The notes: generated by a model from the letters alone, not told the origin. DNA of 64,000 nucleotides from Shewanella khirikhana (GCF_003957745.1 NZ_CP020373.1:868001-932000); one strand, 5' to 3'; numbered from the stretch's first letter, positions 53,328 through 62,580 are shown. Program-made: numbers and translations.

Positions 53328-54995
53328 ATGAGTCACGTGGACAACGAAGTACGTCCCAGTAACTTCATTCGCAATATCATAGATGAGGATTTGGCCAGCG
53401 GTAAGCACACCAGTGTGCACACGCGTTTTCCGCCTGAGCCAAACGGCTATCTGCACATTGGTCACGCCAAGTCTATCTGTCTGAACTTCGGTATCGCAGA
53501 GGACTACAAGGGCCAGTGCAACCTGCGTTTTGATGATACCAACCCTGAAAAAGAAGACATCGACTATGTTAATTCGATTCAGGAAGACGTTAAGTGGCTC
53601 GGATTCCAGTGGGATGGCGAGGTTCGCTATTCATCCAACTATTTCGATCAGCTCTACGGCTATGCAGTTGAATTGATCAACAAGGGCCTGGCCTATGTGT
53701 GTTTCCTCAATGCCGAGGAAACCCGCGAATACCGTGGCACCCTGAAAGAGCCGGGCCGTAACAGCCCTTACCGCGACACCTCCCCCGAAGAAAACCTGGC
53801 GCTGTTTGAAAAGATGCGCGACGGTGGCTTCAAAGAGGGTGAGTGTGTGCTGCGTGCAAAAATCGATATGGCGTCGCCCTTTATGTGTATGCGCGACCCT
53901 GTGATTTACCGCGTGAAGTTTGCCCATCACCACCAGACCGGTGACAAGTGGTGCATCTATCCGATGTACGACTTTACCCACTGTATCTCGGATGCGCTCG
54001 AAAACATCACCCATTCACTGTGTACGCTGGAGTTCCAGGACAACCGTCGTCTGTATGACTGGGTGCTGGATAACCTCAATGATTTCCAGGCGCCTAACCG
54101 TACCCGTCAGTACGAGTTTTCCCGTCTGAATCTTGAATACACCCTGATGTCCAAGCGCAAGCTGAACGATCTGGTGGTACGTGGTTTGGTGTCCGGTTGG
54201 GACGACCCACGTATGCCAACCATCGCCGGTCTGCGTCGCCGTGGTTACACCCCGGCCTCTATCCGCGAGTTTTGTCAGCGCATTGGTGTGACCAAGCAGG
54301 ACAACCTGGTGGAAGTGGGCATGCTGGAAGCCTGTATTCGTGAAGATCTTAACGAAAACGCCCCACGCGCCATGGCGGTTATTCGCCCTATTAAGGTGAT
54401 CATCGAGAACTTCACTGCACCTGAGCTTGAGTATGTGAAGGCGCCTGTGCACCCCAACCTCGAAGAGATGGGTGAGCGTGAGCTGGCGTTTGGCCGTGAG
54501 ATCTATATCGATGCTGCCGACTTCCGTGAAGAAGCCAACAAGCAATACAAGCGCCTGGTGCTGGGCAAGGAAGTGCGTCTGCGTAATGCCTATGTAATCA
54601 AGGCTGAGCGCTGCGAAAAAGATGCCGAAGGCAATGTCACTACTGTGTACTGCACCTACGATCCTGAGACCCTGGGCCAAAACCCAAGCGATGGTCGCAA
54701 GGTGAAAGGTGTGATCCACTGGGTAGAAGCAACCACAGCGCTGCCTGCCGAGTTCCGCCTCTACGATCGTCTGTTCATCGATGCCAATCCGGCTGCCGCT
54801 GAAACCGTGGATGAAGTGTTGAACCCGGGTTCGCTGGAAGTGGTGCACGGCTTTGCCGAAGCGCCGCTGGCCAATGCCAAGGCTTCGCAGGCGTATCAGT
54901 TCGAGCGAGAAGGCTACTTCTGTGCCGACAGCAAAGACTCCGCCCCAGGCAAGCTGGTGTTTAACCTGACTGTGCCACTGCGCGAATCATTCTAA
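53328..54995 (+). CDS. glnS: Glutaminyl-tRNA synthetase
   Basis: A 555-residue class I aminoacyl-tRNA synthetase that charges tRNA-Gln. HIGH motif: PNGYLHIGHAKS; the KMSKS equivalent is LMSKRKL. The RFDDTNPEKE region and YDFTHCISDALE are GlnRS signatures. The ATG at 53328 has the SD GAGGAG 4 bp upstream; an in-frame start six codons earlier lacks one. It stands alone between two terminators. Confidence 0.97.
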   Translation: MSHVDNEVRPSNFIRNIIDEDLASGKHTSVHTRFPPEPNGYLHIGHAKSICLNFGIAEDYKGQCNLRFDDTNPEKEDIDYVNSIQEDVKWLGFQWDGEVRYSSNYFDQLYGYAVELINKGLAYVCFLNAEETREYRGTLKEPGRNSPYRDTSPEENLALFEKMRDGGFKEGECVLRAKIDMASPFMCMRDPVIYRVKFAHHHQTGDKWCIYPMYDFTHCISDALENITHSLCTLEFQDNRRLYDWVLDNLNDFQAPNRTRQYEFSRLNLEYTLMSKRKLNDLVVRGLVSGWDDPRMPTIAGLRRRGYTPASIREFCQRIGVTKQDNLVEVGMLEACIREDLNENAPRAMAVIRPIKVIIENFTAPELEYVKAPVHPNLEEMGERELAFGREIYIDAADFREEANKQYKRLVLGKEVRLRNAYVIKAERCEKDAEGNVTTVYCTYDPETLGQNPSDGRKVKGVIHWVEATTALPAEFRLYDRLFIDANPAAAETVDEVLNPGSLEVVHGFAEAPLANAKASQAYQFEREGYFCADSKDSAPGKLVFNLTVPLRESF

Positions 54996-55010
54996 TCGGA
55001 TGAGCCACTG

Positions 55011-55037
55011 AAAAAGGCGCCATTTGGCGCCTTTTTC
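55011..55037. terminator. Bidirectional terminator between glnS and the Yip1-family gene
   Basis: AAAAAGGCGCC-ATTT-GGCGCCTTTTT: 11-bp perfect stem with T runs on both strands. Confidence 0.95.
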
Positions 55038-55062
55038 TTTTTACGGATGTTGCTGCAGCCTG

Positions 55063-55659
55063 TTATTGCAGCATAGGGCCGAAGCCGAGGCTCCAGAGGA
55101 TCACGCTGCCTGCCATCAGGGCAACCAGCAGTACCAGGCCTGCGGTGACCACGGAACTTGCGTAGATAAAGCCCTTCTCTTCAGGGATGTTCATGATGAT
55201 GGGCACCCCGGTATAGAGCAGATACACAGAGTAAGCCAGTCCAACCAAACCAACGACCATCATAAACCAGAGCACCGGATAGAGCGCCGACAGGCCGACC
55301 ATGAACAGTGGGGTAGCTGTGTAGGTGGCAAGTTCAAGTGCCTGGGTGAAATCGGGTTTTGCGTCGAAGGTAATGGCCATCCAGTGGGCCAGATAGGCCA
55401 GGGCAAAGACCCCGGCAATCAAGCCGAAGTACATGCCGACTGACATGTAAAGTGCGCTTTGGCTGGTCAGGAACAAAGGCTCTCCTGCGCCCGGGTTCCA
55501 TCCGATATGGGCCATTGCAAAATAGCTGCAGATAGGTGGGATGAGCGCAATCAACAGCAGGTGGCTCATACTGCTTTTGAGCGCCTCGTGGTTCTTTTCG
55601 ATAGTGTGCCACTCTTCTTTTGGATGAGTGTATAACCCCAATAAGTGATTCAATATCAT
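55063..55659 (-). CDS. Yip1-family inner-membrane protein
   Basis: A 198-residue membrane protein with five hydrophobic segments and the N-terminal pattern MILNHLLGLYTHPKEEWHTI that is typical for bacterial Yip1-domain proteins (YohC-like). GVPIIMNIPEEKGFIYAS lies near the last helices. Function in bacteria is not established. It is transcribed alone; the upstream ~180 bp is shared with the divergent miaE gene. Confidence 0.82.
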   Translation of the reverse strand: MILNHLLGLYTHPKEEWHTIEKNHEALKSSMSHLLLIALIPPICSYFAMAHIGWNPGAGEPLFLTSQSALYMSVGMYFGLIAGVFALAYLAHWMAITFDAKPDFTQALELATYTATPLFMVGLSALYPVLWFMMVVGLVGLAYSVYLLYTGVPIIMNIPEEKGFIYASSVVTAGLVLLVALMAGSVILWSLGFGPMLQ

Positions 55660-55842
55660 TATAATTATCCTTGTTTAGCAGTGGTTCCCATGCTCGCCAA
55701 ACTTCAGACGAACCTTTTACAGCTCTGAGGTTATTTATTGAACAAAAATTGATGTCCGTCAAGGTGTGCCCGAAACTGTGCTGTTAACGGGCTTTGCAAG
55801 TCAGTAAAATGGCGCTCTTTCAGCCCCAAGGAGAAACCTAAG

Positions 55843-56613
55843 GTGATGCAGGAGTTGTTGGCGCCGGTGAAGGCATTTTTGGCCTGTGAAACCCCGGATG
55901 CCTGGATAGAAAAAGCCAAAAGTCCCGAGATGTTGCAGGCCATTTTGGTGGATCACTGTAACTGTGAGCTCAAGGCCGCCCAGACGGCGCTGTTTCTGAT
56001 CCGTAAGTATGCCGTTGATCCCGCCTGCAACGAGGCTCTGCTTGCCTGGGTTAAGCCCTATGAGACCTTTGTTTACCATAAAGACCGTGATATGGCGGCG
56101 TTTCTGGCCCGCAGCGGCAAGAAAAACGATCTCGATGTGGCGCTCACGCCCAAGGCGGGATTTGCCCACGGTGATGAGCTTATTGCCAAAATGGTGCGGC
56201 TGATTAAGGAAGAGTTTCATCACTTTGAGCAGGTGCTGGAAATCATGCATGAGCGCGACATTCCCTATGCCAGTCTCAATGCCGGCCGTTACGCCAAGGG
56301 GATGATGAGCCATGTGCGTACCAACGAGCCTGCCACCCTGGTGGATAAGCTGATTGTCGGCGCCTTTATTGAGGCTCGGTCCTGTGAGCGCTTTGCCAAG
56401 CTGGCCCCCTTTATGGACGAGGAGTTGTCGCGCTTTTATGTGTCTTTGCTGCGCTCAGAAGCGAGGCATTATCAGGATTATCTGAAACTGGCCGAAGCGG
56501 TGGCAGGGGCCAATATCGATGAGCGGGTTGCCTATTTTGCGGCGGTGGAAGCCGAGCTTATTCAATCAGCCGATGATGAGTTTAGGTTTCACAGTGGCAC
56601 GCCACTGAATTAA
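55843..56613 (+). CDS. miaE: tRNA 2-methylthio-N6-isopentenyladenosine-37 hydroxylase
   Basis: A 256-residue ferritin-like diiron monooxygenase that hydroxylates the isopentenyl group of ms2i6A37 in tRNA. Diiron ligands are visible in NCELKAAQTAL, KEEFHHFEQV, EARSCERF and SEARHYQDY. It is MiaE in length and motif order. The start may be the GTG at 55843 (SD AAGGAG 9 bp upstream) or the ATG immediately after it at 55846. A terminator with one G-T pair follows. Confidence 0.93.
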   Translation: MMQELLAPVKAFLACETPDAWIEKAKSPEMLQAILVDHCNCELKAAQTALFLIRKYAVDPACNEALLAWVKPYETFVYHKDRDMAAFLARSGKKNDLDVALTPKAGFAHGDELIAKMVRLIKEEFHHFEQVLEIMHERDIPYASLNAGRYAKGMMSHVRTNEPATLVDKLIVGAFIEARSCERFAKLAPFMDEELSRFYVSLLRSEARHYQDYLKLAEAVAGANIDERVAYFAAVEAELIQSADDEFRFHSGTPLN

Positions 56614-56640
56614 TCTGTGCCGCGATCCAGAAGGTGTGTT

Positions 56641-56667
56641 AAGCCTGGGCCATAGCCCGGGCTTTTT
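56641..56667 (+). terminator. Terminator of miaE
   Basis: AAGCCTGGGC-CATA-GCCCGGGCTT (one G-T pair) followed by T in a run of six. Confidence 0.88.
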
Positions 56668-56695
56668 TGTTGCTGGCCATTACTGCAGATAGGTA

Positions 56696-57409
56696 TTAGT
56701 TGCCGAATGGCAGTTCGAGCAGTTTGGCACCCGCGGCGCTGACTTCAAGCACGCTGCCTTGCTCGTACCAGTCTCCCACCACGATGCGCCTGCCCGCGCT
56801 TTCTTCATGGATGGCGGGTCTGTGGGTGTGGCCATGGATCATCTGAGTGCAGTGGTGCTTTTGCAACAGCTCAGCCACGGCGCTGGGCTCGGCATCCATG
56901 ATGTACTGACTTTTCATCTGATTACCGGCCTTGCTTTTGGCCCTCAAATTAGCGGCAATCCGCAGGCGGCGATTTTCAGAAAGCTTGCCGTAGACCCATT
57001 TGGCCCAAGGCTGATTTCTGAACCAACGAAAGCGCTGATAGCCCTTATCCAGAGTGCACAGACTGTCACCGTGCAGCAGCAGGGTAGGGATGCCATAAAG
57101 GTCGATTTGGTGCACTTCATCAAGTAATTGCATCCGGCTTAATGCGGCAAATTGCTTGCCAATCAAAAAGTCGCGATTGCCATGAATAAAGTAAACCGGC
57201 AGTTTTTGGCTGAGTTTGGCGATGTCGGCAGCGATATTGAGCGCGAAAGGCTCGGCAATATCGTCACCCACCCAAACCTCGAACAGATCGCCCAGAATAT
57301 ACAGGGCATCGACATCATCGAAGGGTTGAGACAGGAAGCGGCGAAAAGCCGCGGTGATATCGGGGCGATCTGCACTTAAATGCAGATCGCCGATAAAGAG
57401 GGTACGCAT
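56696..57409 (-). CDS. lpxH: UDP-2,3-diacylglucosamine hydrolase
   Basis: A 237-residue calcineurin-like phosphoesterase of lipid A synthesis that makes lipid X from UDP-2,3-diacyl-GlcN. Metal motifs: GDLHLS, GDLFEVWVGDD, GNRDFLIGK, LLHGDSLC and HGHTHRP. The ATG at 57409 gives the conserved start MRTLFIGDLHL. It follows ppiB by 10 bp on the same strand, the order also seen in E. coli, so they are co-transcribed. Confidence 0.95.
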   Translation of the reverse strand: MRTLFIGDLHLSADRPDITAAFRRFLSQPFDDVDALYILGDLFEVWVGDDIAEPFALNIAADIAKLSQKLPVYFIHGNRDFLIGKQFAALSRMQLLDEVHQIDLYGIPTLLLHGDSLCTLDKGYQRFRWFRNQPWAKWVYGKLSENRRLRIAANLRAKSKAGNQMKSQYIMDAEPSAVAELLQKHHCTQMIHGHTHRPAIHEESAGRRIVVGDWYEQGSVLEVSAAGAKLLELPFGN

Positions 57410-57419
57410 CTGCCTGGGA

Positions 57420-57929
57420 TTAGCCTTCGATGCTGACCTTCTCAATCACAACCGCTTCCAGAGGCACATCCTGGTGCATGCCACGGTTGCCGGTGTTCAC
57501 GCCCTTGATGGCGTTGACTACGTCCAGGCCTTCAACTACTTCACCGAATACGCAGTAACCCCAGCCCTGCATAGACTCAGATTTGAAGTCCAGGAAGGTG
57601 TTGTCGTTGACGTTGATGAAGAACTGCGCAGTGGCAGAGTGAGGATCAGACGTACGGGCCATGGCGAGGGTGCCAACCTTGTTGGACAGGCCGTTGTTGG
57701 CTTCGTTCTTGATAGGATCATGGGTACGCTTTTGCACCATATCCTCGGTGAAACCACCGCCCTGGATCATAAAACCATCGATTACACGGTGGAAAATGGT
57801 GCCGTCGAAGAAACCTTCGCTGGCGTAACGCTGGAAGTTTTCAGCAGTTACTGGGGCTTGTTCGTGGTTCAGAGCGATTTTGATATCGCCAAAATTGGTG
57901 TGCAATGTGATCATTTTTGCAGTACTCAT
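57420..57929 (-). CDS. ppiB: Cytoplasmic cyclophilin-type peptidyl-prolyl isomerase B
   Basis: A 169-residue cyclophilin without a signal peptide. Active-site features: FHRVIDGFMIQGG, ATAQFFINVNDN and VFGEVVEGLDVV. The start is uncertain: ATG 57929 or an in-frame ATG five codons later (MITLHTNFGD), which would match E. coli PpiB better; neither has a good SD. It is divergent from cysS across 126 bp. Confidence 0.95.
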   Translation of the reverse strand: MSTAKMITLHTNFGDIKIALNHEQAPVTAENFQRYASEGFFDGTIFHRVIDGFMIQGGGFTEDMVQKRTHDPIKNEANNGLSNKVGTLAMARTSDPHSATAQFFINVNDNTFLDFKSESMQGWGYCVFGEVVEGLDVVNAIKGVNTGNRGMHQDVPLEAVVIEKVSIEG

Positions 57930-58055
57930 TTGAAAATGTCGCCGGATTCTAACTTATCTGGCACGGCCCTGAAAGTGCAGTATTCAAGGCGTTTTGACCA
58001 TGATAGACTCACAGGCTTGATTTTACACCCATTGGTAAGTGGAAAGAGAACAATA

Positions 58056-59435
58056 ATGTTGAAGATATACAACAGTATCAGTCGTCAAAAAGAGGAGTTT
58101 AAACCTATACAGCCCGGCAAAGTCGGTATGTATGTTTGTGGTGTGACGATCTATGACCTGTGCCACATCGGCCATGGTCGTACTTTTGTGTGTTTTGACA
58201 TGATTGTGCGTTATCTGCGTTACCGTGGTTATGAGGTAAATTACCAGCGTAATATCACCGACGTGGATGACAAAATCATCAAACGTGCCAATGAAAACGG
58301 CGAGAGCTGCGACAGCCTGACTGAGCGCCTGATTGGTGATATGCACGCGGATTTCGATGCGCTGAATATGGTGCGCCCAAGCTTTGAGCCCCGCGCTACC
58401 CTGCACATCGATGAAATCATCGACATGGTGAATCGCCTGCTCGACCGTGGTCATGCTTATGTGGCGGCCGATGGCGACGTACTGTTTGATGTGTCTTCCT
58501 ACGCCGCATACGGCCGTTTGTCAGGCCAGGACCTCGAGCAGTTGCAAGCCGGTGCCCGGGTGGAAGTGGATGAAAACAAGCGTAACCCGATGGACTTTGT
58601 GCTGTGGAAGATGTCCAAGCCCGGCGAGCCTACCTGGGATTCGCCATGGGGTCCGGGTCGCCCAGGCTGGCACATCGAGTGCTCGGCCATGAACAGCAAG
58701 CACCTGGGGCTGCACTTCGATATCCATGGCGGCGGCAGTGACCTGCAGTTCCCGCACCATGAAAACGAAATTGCCCAGTCCTGCTGCGCCCACGACACAC
58801 CTTATGTGAACACCTGGATGCACACAGGGATGGTGATGGTAGATAAAGAAAAGATGTCCAAGTCCCTTGGCAACTTCTTTACCATCCGCGACGTACTGGC
58901 TCATTACGATGCCCAGACCGTGCGTTACTTCCTGCTCTCTGGCCACTATCGCAGCCAGCTGAACTACAGCGAAGACAACTTAAAGCAGGCCCGCGCCGCC
59001 CTTGAGCGTATGTACACAGCGCTTAAAGGTTTGGATTTGACCGTGGCTGCCGCCGGTGGCGATGAGTTTGTCAGCCGCTTTGTTGCAGCGATGGACGATG
59101 ATTTCAACACCCCAGAGGCCTATTCTGTGCTGTTTGATATGGTGCGTGAAATCAACCGTCTCAAGGCGACCGATATGGCAGCTGCGTCTGCGCTGGCAGT
59201 CGTGCTTAAAGATCTGGGCGCTGTGCTCGGTATTCTGTCTTCCACCCCAGAGGCATTTTTGCAGGGTGAAGGCAGCGCCGATGAAGTGGCTGAAATCGAA
59301 GCCTTGATTGTTGAGCGTAACCGAGCCCGCGCCGAGAAAGACTGGCCGGCTGCCGATGTAGCCCGCGACCGCTTGAATGCCCTTGGCGTAGTGCTTGAAG
59401 ATGGCCCGGAAGGTACCACCTGGCGCAAAAAGTAA
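58056..59435 (+). CDS. cysS: Cysteinyl-tRNA synthetase
   Basis: A 459-residue class I aminoacyl-tRNA synthetase. HIGH motif: CHIGHGRTF; KMSKS: KEKMSKSLG. Zinc ligands are seen in YVCGVTIYD, HIECSAM and FPHHENE, which give CysRS its cysteine selectivity. The ATG at 58056 begins the conserved MLKIYNSISRQKE; the frame is open far upstream across the ppiB gene, but that part is antisense to ppiB and not conserved. Alone, followed by a strong terminator. Confidence 0.97.
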   Translation: MLKIYNSISRQKEEFKPIQPGKVGMYVCGVTIYDLCHIGHGRTFVCFDMIVRYLRYRGYEVNYQRNITDVDDKIIKRANENGESCDSLTERLIGDMHADFDALNMVRPSFEPRATLHIDEIIDMVNRLLDRGHAYVAADGDVLFDVSSYAAYGRLSGQDLEQLQAGARVEVDENKRNPMDFVLWKMSKPGEPTWDSPWGPGRPGWHIECSAMNSKHLGLHFDIHGGGSDLQFPHHENEIAQSCCAHDTPYVNTWMHTGMVMVDKEKMSKSLGNFFTIRDVLAHYDAQTVRYFLLSGHYRSQLNYSEDNLKQARAALERMYTALKGLDLTVAAAGGDEFVSRFVAAMDDDFNTPEAYSVLFDMVREINRLKATDMAAASALAVVLKDLGAVLGILSSTPEAFLQGEGSADEVAEIEALIVERNRARAEKDWPAADVARDRLNALGVVLEDGPEGTTWRKK

Positions 59436-59464
59436 GCCGCGCCTTTATCTGGTTGAGTCCAAAC

Positions 59465-59493
59465 AAAAACGCCTGCATCCGCAGGCGTTTTTT
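59465..59493. terminator. Bidirectional terminator between cysS and folD
   Basis: AAAAACGCCTGC-ATCC-GCAGGCGTTTTTT; T-rich on both strands (minus strand TTTTTGTTT). Confidence 0.94.
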
Positions 59494-59512
59494 ATGGGGC
59501 TGAAAACCACAT

Positions 59513-59564
59513 CAGTCGTGATAGTCAGTCGTGATAGTCAGTCACGATAGTTAGTCGTGATAGT
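59513..59564. repeat. Four tandem 13-bp repeats across the folD stop codon
   Basis: Four consecutive 13-bp units of the form YAGTCGTGATAGT (59513-59525, 59526-59538, 59539-59551, 59552-59564). The third has AC in place of GT. The last copy is inside folD and includes its stop codon and last codons; the rest is downstream. It looks like a short duplication of the gene's 3' end. Confidence 0.93.
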
Positions 59565-60405
59565 TTTCGGCGGCGTAAAGGGTGTTTTCCAGCAGGCTCG
59601 CAATGGTCATTGGGCCCACACCACCTGGTACCGGAGTAATAAAGGATGCGCGCTCGGCTGCCACATCAAACTCTACGTCACCCACCAGACGGCCATCGTC
59701 CAAGCGGTTGATGCCCACGTCAATCACAATGGCGCCGGGCTTAATCCAGTCACCCGGGATAAAGTGTGGCTTACCCACGGCCACCACCAACAAGTCAGCT
59801 TGGCGCACCTTTTGTTCCAGGTTGCGGGTGAAGCGGTGACAGGTGGTAGTCGTACAACCGGCGAGCAGCAGCTCCAGGGTCATAGGGCGGCCAACAATGT
59901 TGGAGGCGCCTACCACTACCGCATCCAGACCATAGGTATCCACGCCGGTGGAGCGGATAAGGGTCATGATGCCCATCGGGGTGCAGGAGCGCAGCACAGG
60001 AATACGCTGGGCCAGGCGACCTACGTTATAAGGGTGGAAGCCGTCCACGTCTTTGTCGGGGCGAATGCGCTCAATTACCTTGGAGGATTCGATATGCGCC
60101 GGCAGCGGCAATTGCACCAGAATGCCGTCGATAGCAGGGTCTTCGTTGCAGCGGTCAATCAGCGCCAGCAGATCTTCTTCGCTGGTGGTGTCCGGCAAAT
60201 CGAAAGACTGGGACAGGAATCCCACTTCTTCACAGGCTTTGCGCTTGGAACCAACATAGACCTGAGAGGCGGGATCCAGACCAACGAGGATCACGGCCAA
60301 ACCCGGAATGCGCTGGCCAGCCTCTTTACGGGCTTTGACCTTGTCGCTGAGGGTGGTACGGATGGCACTGGCAATGGCCTTGCCATCAATATTTTGGGCT
60401 GTCAT
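59551..60405 (-). CDS. folD: Bifunctional methylene-THF dehydrogenase / methenyl-THF cyclohydrolase
   Basis: A 284-residue FolD. Family signatures: VYVGSKRKACEEVGF with the catalytic Lys, DGILVQLPLP, the dinucleotide motif VVVGASNIVGRPM and PVPGGVGPMTIASLLENTL. It interconverts 5,10-methylene-THF and 10-formyl-THF with NADP. The last codons lie in a 13-bp tandem repeat. It converges on cysS, as in E. coli neighbourhoods (lpxH-ppiB-cysS-folD). Confidence 0.97.
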   Translation of the reverse strand: MTAQNIDGKAIASAIRTTLSDKVKARKEAGQRIPGLAVILVGLDPASQVYVGSKRKACEEVGFLSQSFDLPDTTSEEDLLALIDRCNEDPAIDGILVQLPLPAHIESSKVIERIRPDKDVDGFHPYNVGRLAQRIPVLRSCTPMGIMTLIRSTGVDTYGLDAVVVGASNIVGRPMTLELLLAGCTTTTCHRFTRNLEQKVRQADLLVVAVGKPHFIPGDWIKPGAIVIDVGINRLDDGRLVGDVEFDVAAERASFITPVPGGVGPMTIASLLENTLYAAENYHD

Positions 60406-60572
60406 GGGTGTAGGGCTTCCTTTATTTGGCGGGCTCTGGACCGCCTGAGGTTTTTAGCGCGCATATTCTAACAGCCAAGGCGCAGAGTGTCATTGCTCCC
60501 ATTGGGGAGAAATCCCGATAACTCTGTATTGTTCTATAATTCGCCAGGCAGATTTTTGCCTTAAAAAAATCG

Positions 60573-60601
60573 TTGACGGGTGTCAGGTGAGGGGATAAGA
60601 T
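60573..60601 (+). promoter_or_regulatory. Sigma-70 promoter of the tRNA cluster
   Basis: -35 TTGACG (60573-60578), 17-bp spacer, -10 TAAGAT (60596-60601), followed by a GC-rich discriminator GCGCTCCG, the pattern of stringently controlled stable-RNA promoters. About 42 bp before tRNA-Pro. Confidence 0.85.
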
Positions 60602-60642
60602 GCGCTCCGTTCTGACGCGAGGCGTCAAAAACAAAGACTTCT

Positions 60643-60719
60643 CGGTGATTAGCGCAGTCTGGTAGCGCATCTGCTTTGGGAGCAGAGGGTCAGAGGTTCG
60701 AATCCTCTATCACCGACCA
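60643..60719 (+). tRNA. tRNA-Pro (anticodon TGG)
   Basis: 77 nt with encoded CCA. Acceptor CGGTGAT/ATCACCG, anticodon stem-loop CTGCTTTGGGAGCAG with TGG, T-loop GGTTCGAATCC. First of three tandem tRNA genes. Confidence 0.97.
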
Positions 60720-60784
60720 AATTTTAAGGCGATGCAGGTATGCGTCGACCGCCCCGGATAGGCTTCAACGTTGGTTGATACCTT

Positions 60785-60861
60785 GCGCCCGTAGCTCAGT
60801 TGGATAGAGCATCCGCCTTCTAAGCGGATGGTCGCAGGTTCGAATCCTGCCGGGCGTGCCA
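60785..60861 (+). tRNA. tRNA-Arg (anticodon TCT)
   Basis: 77 nt with encoded CCA. Acceptor GCGCCCG/CGGGCGT (G-T closing pair), anticodon loop CTTCTAA with TCT, T-loop GGTTCGAATCC. It reads AGA/AGG codons. Confidence 0.97.
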
Positions 60862-60871
60862 AAAATTCAGT

Positions 60872-60948
60872 GGTGATTGTAGCTCAGTTGGTAGAGTCCC
60901 GGATTGTGATTCCGGTTGTCGTGGGTTCGAGCCCCATCAGTCACCCCA
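60872..60948 (+). tRNA. tRNA-His (anticodon GTG)
   Basis: 77 nt with the extra 5' G(-1) typical of tRNA-His at 60872, then acceptor GTGATTG/CAGTCAC, anticodon loop TTGTGAT with GTG, discriminator C and encoded CCA. Confidence 0.96.
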
Positions 60949-60964
60949 CTTCTTCTAGAAGCTT

Positions 60965-60992
60965 AAAAAGCGGCCAATGGCCGCTTTTTTTC
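60965..60992 (+). terminator. Terminator of the tRNA cluster
   Basis: AAAAAGCGGCC-AAT-GGCCGCTTTTTTT, 16 bp after tRNA-His. Confidence 0.95.
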
Positions 60993-61202
60993 TACCTTTA
61001 TACCCGCCTTTCAGGCTCGACTCGGGCAATAACGGTGGCTATAATGTCGCGTCTTGATAACTGTCAACCATCTGCGACCCGTGCTGGCGCGTCAGTCGCG
61101 ACAGGCATTAAAGTCAAATTAAGAAGATCAAGAACTGAACACCTGAATAGTTGATGACTCGGCTATTTACAAAGGACGTTAGACATATTTCGAGGTAAAA
61201 CA

Positions 61203-62507
61203 ATGCAAGTTTCTGTTGAAACAACTCAAGGCTTAGAGCGTCGCCTGACCATCTCTGTACCTGCCGAGCAGATCGAGAAACTGGTTAACGAGAGCCTGAA
61301 GCGCGAAGCCAAGCGTGCCCGTATTCCTGGTTTCCGTCCTGGCAAAGTTCCTATGAGCGTTATCAGCAAGCGCTATGGCGCCGCTATCCGTCAGGACGTG
61401 ACTGGCGAAATCATGCAGCGCAACTTTGTTGAAGCCATCATCGCTGAAAAACTGAACCCAGCCGGAGCGCCTATTTTTGCTCCTGGCAGCAGCGACGCTG
61501 ACAAGTTTGAGTTCGTAGCAACTTTTGAAGTGTACCCAGAAGTTGAACTCAAAGGTCTGGACGCCATCGAAGTTGAGCAGCCAAAGGCTGAAGTTACTGC
61601 CGCTGACGTAGACAACATGATTGAAACTCTGCGCAAGCAGCACGCCACTTTCGAAGCCGTTGAACGCGCTGCCGAAGATGGCGACAAAGTGACCATCAAC
61701 TTTGTTGGCAGCATCGACGGTGAAGAATTCGAAGGCGGCAAGGCTGAAGGTTTCGACCTGCAGCTGGGCAGCGGTCGCATGATCCCTGGTTTCGAAGAAG
61801 GCATCAAAGGCCACAAGGCCGGTGAAGAATTCGATATCGACGTGACTTTCCCTGAGGAATACCACGCCGAAAACCTGAAAGGCAAAGCGGCCAAGTTCGC
61901 TATCACTCTGACTGAAGTGAAAGCTGCCAACCTGCCAGAAGTGAACGACGAATTCGCCAAGCTGTTCGGTATCACCGACGGCGGCGTAGACGCTCTGAAA
62001 GCTGAAATTAGCAAGAACATGGGCCGTGAGCTGGAACAAGCTCTGAAAGCCAACGTGAAAGAGCAGGTAATCAACGGTCTGCTGGCTGCTAACGAAATCA
62101 CGCTGCCAAAAGCCCTGATCGACGGCGAAATCAACGTACTGCGTCGTCAAGCCGTTCAGCGTTTCGGCGGTCAGACTGCCAACATGCCTGAGCTGCCAGC
62201 CGAGCTGTTCGCCGAGCAAGCCGAGCGCCGCGTTAAAGTGGGCCTGCTGCTGGGCGAAGTGATCAAGTCTAACGAACTGCAAGTGGAAGATGAGCGCGTT
62301 CAGGCGCTGATCGCTTCTATGGCTTCTGCCTACGAAGATCCATCTGAAGTAGTTGAATACTACAACGGCAACAAAGAGCTGATGCAGAACATGCGCAACG
62401 TGGCTCTGGAAGAGCAAGCCGTTGAAGCGCTGCTGAAATCTGCAAAAGTGACCGAGAAGGAAGTTGCTTTTGAAGAATTTATGAACAAGGCTACCGGCCG
62501 CGCGTAA
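61203..62507 (+). CDS. tig: Trigger factor, ribosome-associated chaperone
   Basis: A 434-residue trigger factor. The N-terminal ribosome-binding signature GFRPGKVP is present, the FKBP-type isomerase domain covers residues ~155-245 (VTINFVGSIDGEEFEGG...MIPGFEEGIKGHKAGE), and the helical C-terminal arms follow. SD GAGG lies 6 bp before the ATG. First gene of the conserved tig-clpP-clpX series; a long hairpin follows it. Confidence 0.97.
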   Translation: MQVSVETTQGLERRLTISVPAEQIEKLVNESLKREAKRARIPGFRPGKVPMSVISKRYGAAIRQDVTGEIMQRNFVEAIIAEKLNPAGAPIFAPGSSDADKFEFVATFEVYPEVELKGLDAIEVEQPKAEVTAADVDNMIETLRKQHATFEAVERAAEDGDKVTINFVGSIDGEEFEGGKAEGFDLQLGSGRMIPGFEEGIKGHKAGEEFDIDVTFPEEYHAENLKGKAAKFAITLTEVKAANLPEVNDEFAKLFGITDGGVDALKAEISKNMGRELEQALKANVKEQVINGLLAANEITLPKALIDGEINVLRRQAVQRFGGQTANMPELPAELFAEQAERRVKVGLLLGEVIKSNELQVEDERVQALIASMASAYEDPSEVVEYYNGNKELMQNMRNVALEEQAVEALLKSAKVTEKEVAFEEFMNKATGRA

Positions 62508-62542
62508 CCGCAGCTTGACTTGATTGGCGTTAAGCCATTTAT

Positions 62543-62580
62543 AATGGCTCGTATGAGGCTCCTCATGCGAGCCATTTTTA
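62543..62580 (+). terminator. Long hairpin terminator between tig and clpP
   Basis: A 16-bp stem with one G-T pair (AATGGCTCGTATGAGG pairs with the 16 bases starting at 62561), a 2-nt nominal loop, then T4-5. It ends 17 bp before the clpP start, so it may attenuate read-through or also shape the clpP leader. Confidence 0.85.

Noticed and set aside
57354..58055. Upstream in-frame extension of cysS by more than 230 codons
   Set aside because: The extension runs antisense across ppiB and lacks conservation; the normal CysRS start with an SD-like sequence is at 58056.
59557..60471. 304-codon plus-strand frame opposite folD
   Set aside because: Shadow of folD; translation is His/Gln/Gly-rich without motifs.
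60828..61154. 108-codon frame across tRNA-Arg, tRNA-His and the tRNA terminator
   Set aside because: Overlaps three clear RNA elements; not protein coding.
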